From positions 1-6,045 of the forward strand of contig JAITCS010000155.1 of assembly GCA_031282935.1 (NCBI GenBank): a stretch of 6,045 bases of DNA. Direction: 5' to 3'. Both the position numbers and the translations under genes were made by a program. This document shows positions 5,202 to 6,045 of this stretch, in pieces (position 1 is the stretch's first letter; every line of letters starts with the position of its first letter). The notes beneath the pieces are model-generated. The model was not told the origin of the DNA, searched no databases, and saw only the letters and a program-made list of their open reading frames with translations. The stretch is from Cellulomonadaceae bacterium (GTDB taxonomy: Bacteria; Actinomycetota; Actinomycetes; Actinomycetales; Cellulomonadaceae).

Positions 5202-5678
5202 ATGTCAGCGAAAACCCAGAAACGATTCTTCATTGCAAAAGCTAGCTTGGCATTTGCAATCGGTACTGCACTATCCGTAGTTGCCGCTCCAGTTTCCATT
5301 GCAGACGAGACCAATGTTATTCAAAGCGAAACCGGCATCGAAGTGCAAACTGAATTCGAGGTCACCGAATGGCACTATGTTTCCGACCTAATTGGTGATG
5401 CAACAGACAACCTGCGGCCCCGAAGCGTTGAGCGTTGCGGCATCTCCGTTAGCTGGAACACGGCAACGGGCGCAGTCTGGGGTGGAGTGTTGGCGGGGTC
5501 GGCCCCGGGTTGCGCGATTTCGGTTCGGGGGCTGTTCCGACCAAGTTCCGTACCAGCCGCCACGGGCATGATGCTCTCAACCGGCTGGTCAAGTCCCCCC
5601 GCGCGCACAGCCTCAATCTCATCACCGCCACAGTTGTTACATGGCGAGGGGATGGCTGTATACGTTGGCGGGAGGTAA
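5202..5678 (+). CDS. Secreted protein of unknown function, first gene of an exported pair
   Basis: A 158-residue product with a clear Sec signal peptide: basic MSAKTQKRFF, a hydrophobic core (about 14-29, ASLAFAIGTALSVVAA) and a likely cut after SIA-34. The mature N-terminus is acidic (DETNVIQSETG...). Cys79 and Cys104 flank a Gly-rich stretch with SVSWNTATGAVWGG and might pair. I do not recognise the family; a bacteriocin-like or cell-surface role was considered, but no motif supports it. The C-terminal third (from about residue 105) turns Ser/Pro/Ala-rich and reads less like a natural protein. Another frame is open from 5453 to 5728, so a frameshift near 5480-5560 is possible. The stop at 5676-5678 is only 4 nt before the GTG of the next gene, whose ribosome binding site lies within the end of this gene, so the two are probably coupled. 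Confidence 0.7.
   Translation: MSAKTQKRFFIAKASLAFAIGTALSVVAAPVSIADETNVIQSETGIEVQTEFEVTEWHYVSDLIGDATDNLRPRSVERCGISVSWNTATGAVWGGVLAGSAPGCAISVRGLFRPSSVPAATGMMLSTGWSSPPARTASISSPPQLLHGEGMAVYVGGR
5671..5675 (+). promoter_or_regulatory. Ribosome binding site of the lipoprotein gene, inside the end of the upstream gene
   Basis: GGAGG sits 7 nt before GTG 5683 and overlaps the last codons of the secreted-protein gene. It decides the GTG start. Confidence 0.8.
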
Positions 5679-5682
5679 GCCC

Positions 5683-6045
5683 GTGCGGAAGTTTAAGACC
5701 TTTGGGATGGCTGTCGGGATGGTGGTAGCGTTAGCGGGTTGCGCTGGTATAGCTTCGGCAACAGAGGTTGGCGATGCTGCCCAAACAATTTCCGAGCGCA
5801 GTTCTGAGTTCCAAAATTTGATGTTGCAATATGCGATTGAGAATGACGCGGCACAACTCCAAATCGACATTCTGCGCCAAGCAAGCATCAGTTTCGATGA
5901 TATTTGGATCGCATACGAGGCCGCTTTCCAGTGTATTCAAGATGCAGGTGGCCAAATATATCATATCGAAGAAACTCACTCAAACGGGATTCCAACTATT
6001 AACTATAGTTTTTCAGGGCTACCGACCGAGGCTGCTGACCTCTGT
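5683..6045 (+). CDS. Putative lipoprotein of unknown function (3' end outside window)
   Basis: The frame is open from GTG 5683 to the window edge (121 codons seen). The N-terminus is a lipoprotein signal: basic MRKFK, a hydrophobic core and the lipobox LAGC with Cys20, so the mature protein is probably lipid-anchored outside the membrane. Cleavage after ASA-26 by signal peptidase I is a less likely alternative. The mature part is acidic and helical: residues 31-67 are rich in Glu, Gln and Asp, followed by FDDIWIAYEAAFQCIQDAGG (71-90). I recall short exported actinobacterial proteins with a similar acidic helix, an E-Y/A-YEAA-type segment and a Cys a few residues later, but cannot name the family. 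It follows the secreted-protein gene by 4 nt and probably shares its transcript. Further genes of this operon may lie downstream, outside the window. Confidence 0.8.
   Translation, partial: MRKFKTFGMAVGMVVALAGCAGIASATEVGDAAQTISERSSEFQNLMLQYAIENDAAQLQIDILRQASISFDDIWIAYEAAFQCIQDAGGQIYHIEETHSNGIPTINYSFSGLPTEAADLC

Noticed and set aside
5375..5631. Minus-strand frames opposite the secreted-protein gene
   Set aside because: They arise from the GC-rich stretch, have no ribosome binding site and resemble nothing known.
5202..5678. Lactococcin-972-like bacteriocin as the identity of the secreted protein
   Set aside because: I looked for the family's Trp/Tyr/His-rich pattern in all three plus-strand frames and did not find a convincing match.

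Overview
The window is bacterial and most likely from a moderate-GC actinobacterium. RbfA, TruB and RibF carry actinobacterial-style sequence, for example AGEADPYKK in RbfA and the PDG...ARPAIVF end of TruB. Two starts appear leaderless, and the regulator has an architecture I know from Actinobacteria. Actinomycetaceae or a relative is a reasonable guess, but it is inference.

Layout. Minus strand, 1-2543: rbfA, then one uninterrupted reading frame carrying complete TruB and the N-terminal part of RibF, which leaves the window at base 1. I found no stop codon between the TruB and RibF parts, so this is an apparent in-frame TruB-RibF fusion. Its TruB half is swollen by three low-complexity insertions, two of them built on an 18-bp period. 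Minus strand, 2693-3052: a small Gly/Pro/Met-rich protein of unknown function. Short CCGTTAGTGG repeats lie between it and rbfA. Minus strand, 3170-3716: a Phd/YefM antitoxin and RelE-family toxin with overlapping genes and a palindromic operator on the promoter. Minus strand, 3777-4739: a regulator with a TrmB-like N-terminus and a LuxR-type C-terminal helix-turn-helix. A 462-bp intergenic region follows. Plus strand, 5202-6045: two closely linked exported proteins, a secreted protein with a signal peptide and a lipoprotein cut by the window edge.

How the genes work together. RbfA (30S maturation), TruB (tRNA U55 pseudouridylation) and RibF (FMN/FAD synthesis) form a housekeeping block often clustered in bacteria. 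Here infB, the usual upstream neighbour of rbfA, is absent and accessory genes stand in its place. The toxin-antitoxin pair is self-contained. The regulator faces the two exported-protein genes across a large regulatory region with a good sigma70-like promoter and an inverted repeat. The best inference is that it controls them, but no function can be assigned to the exported pair.

The points most worth checking are the TruB-RibF fusion, the DNA-level enrichment of CCGATA in and around it, and the divergent regulator/exported-protein locus.
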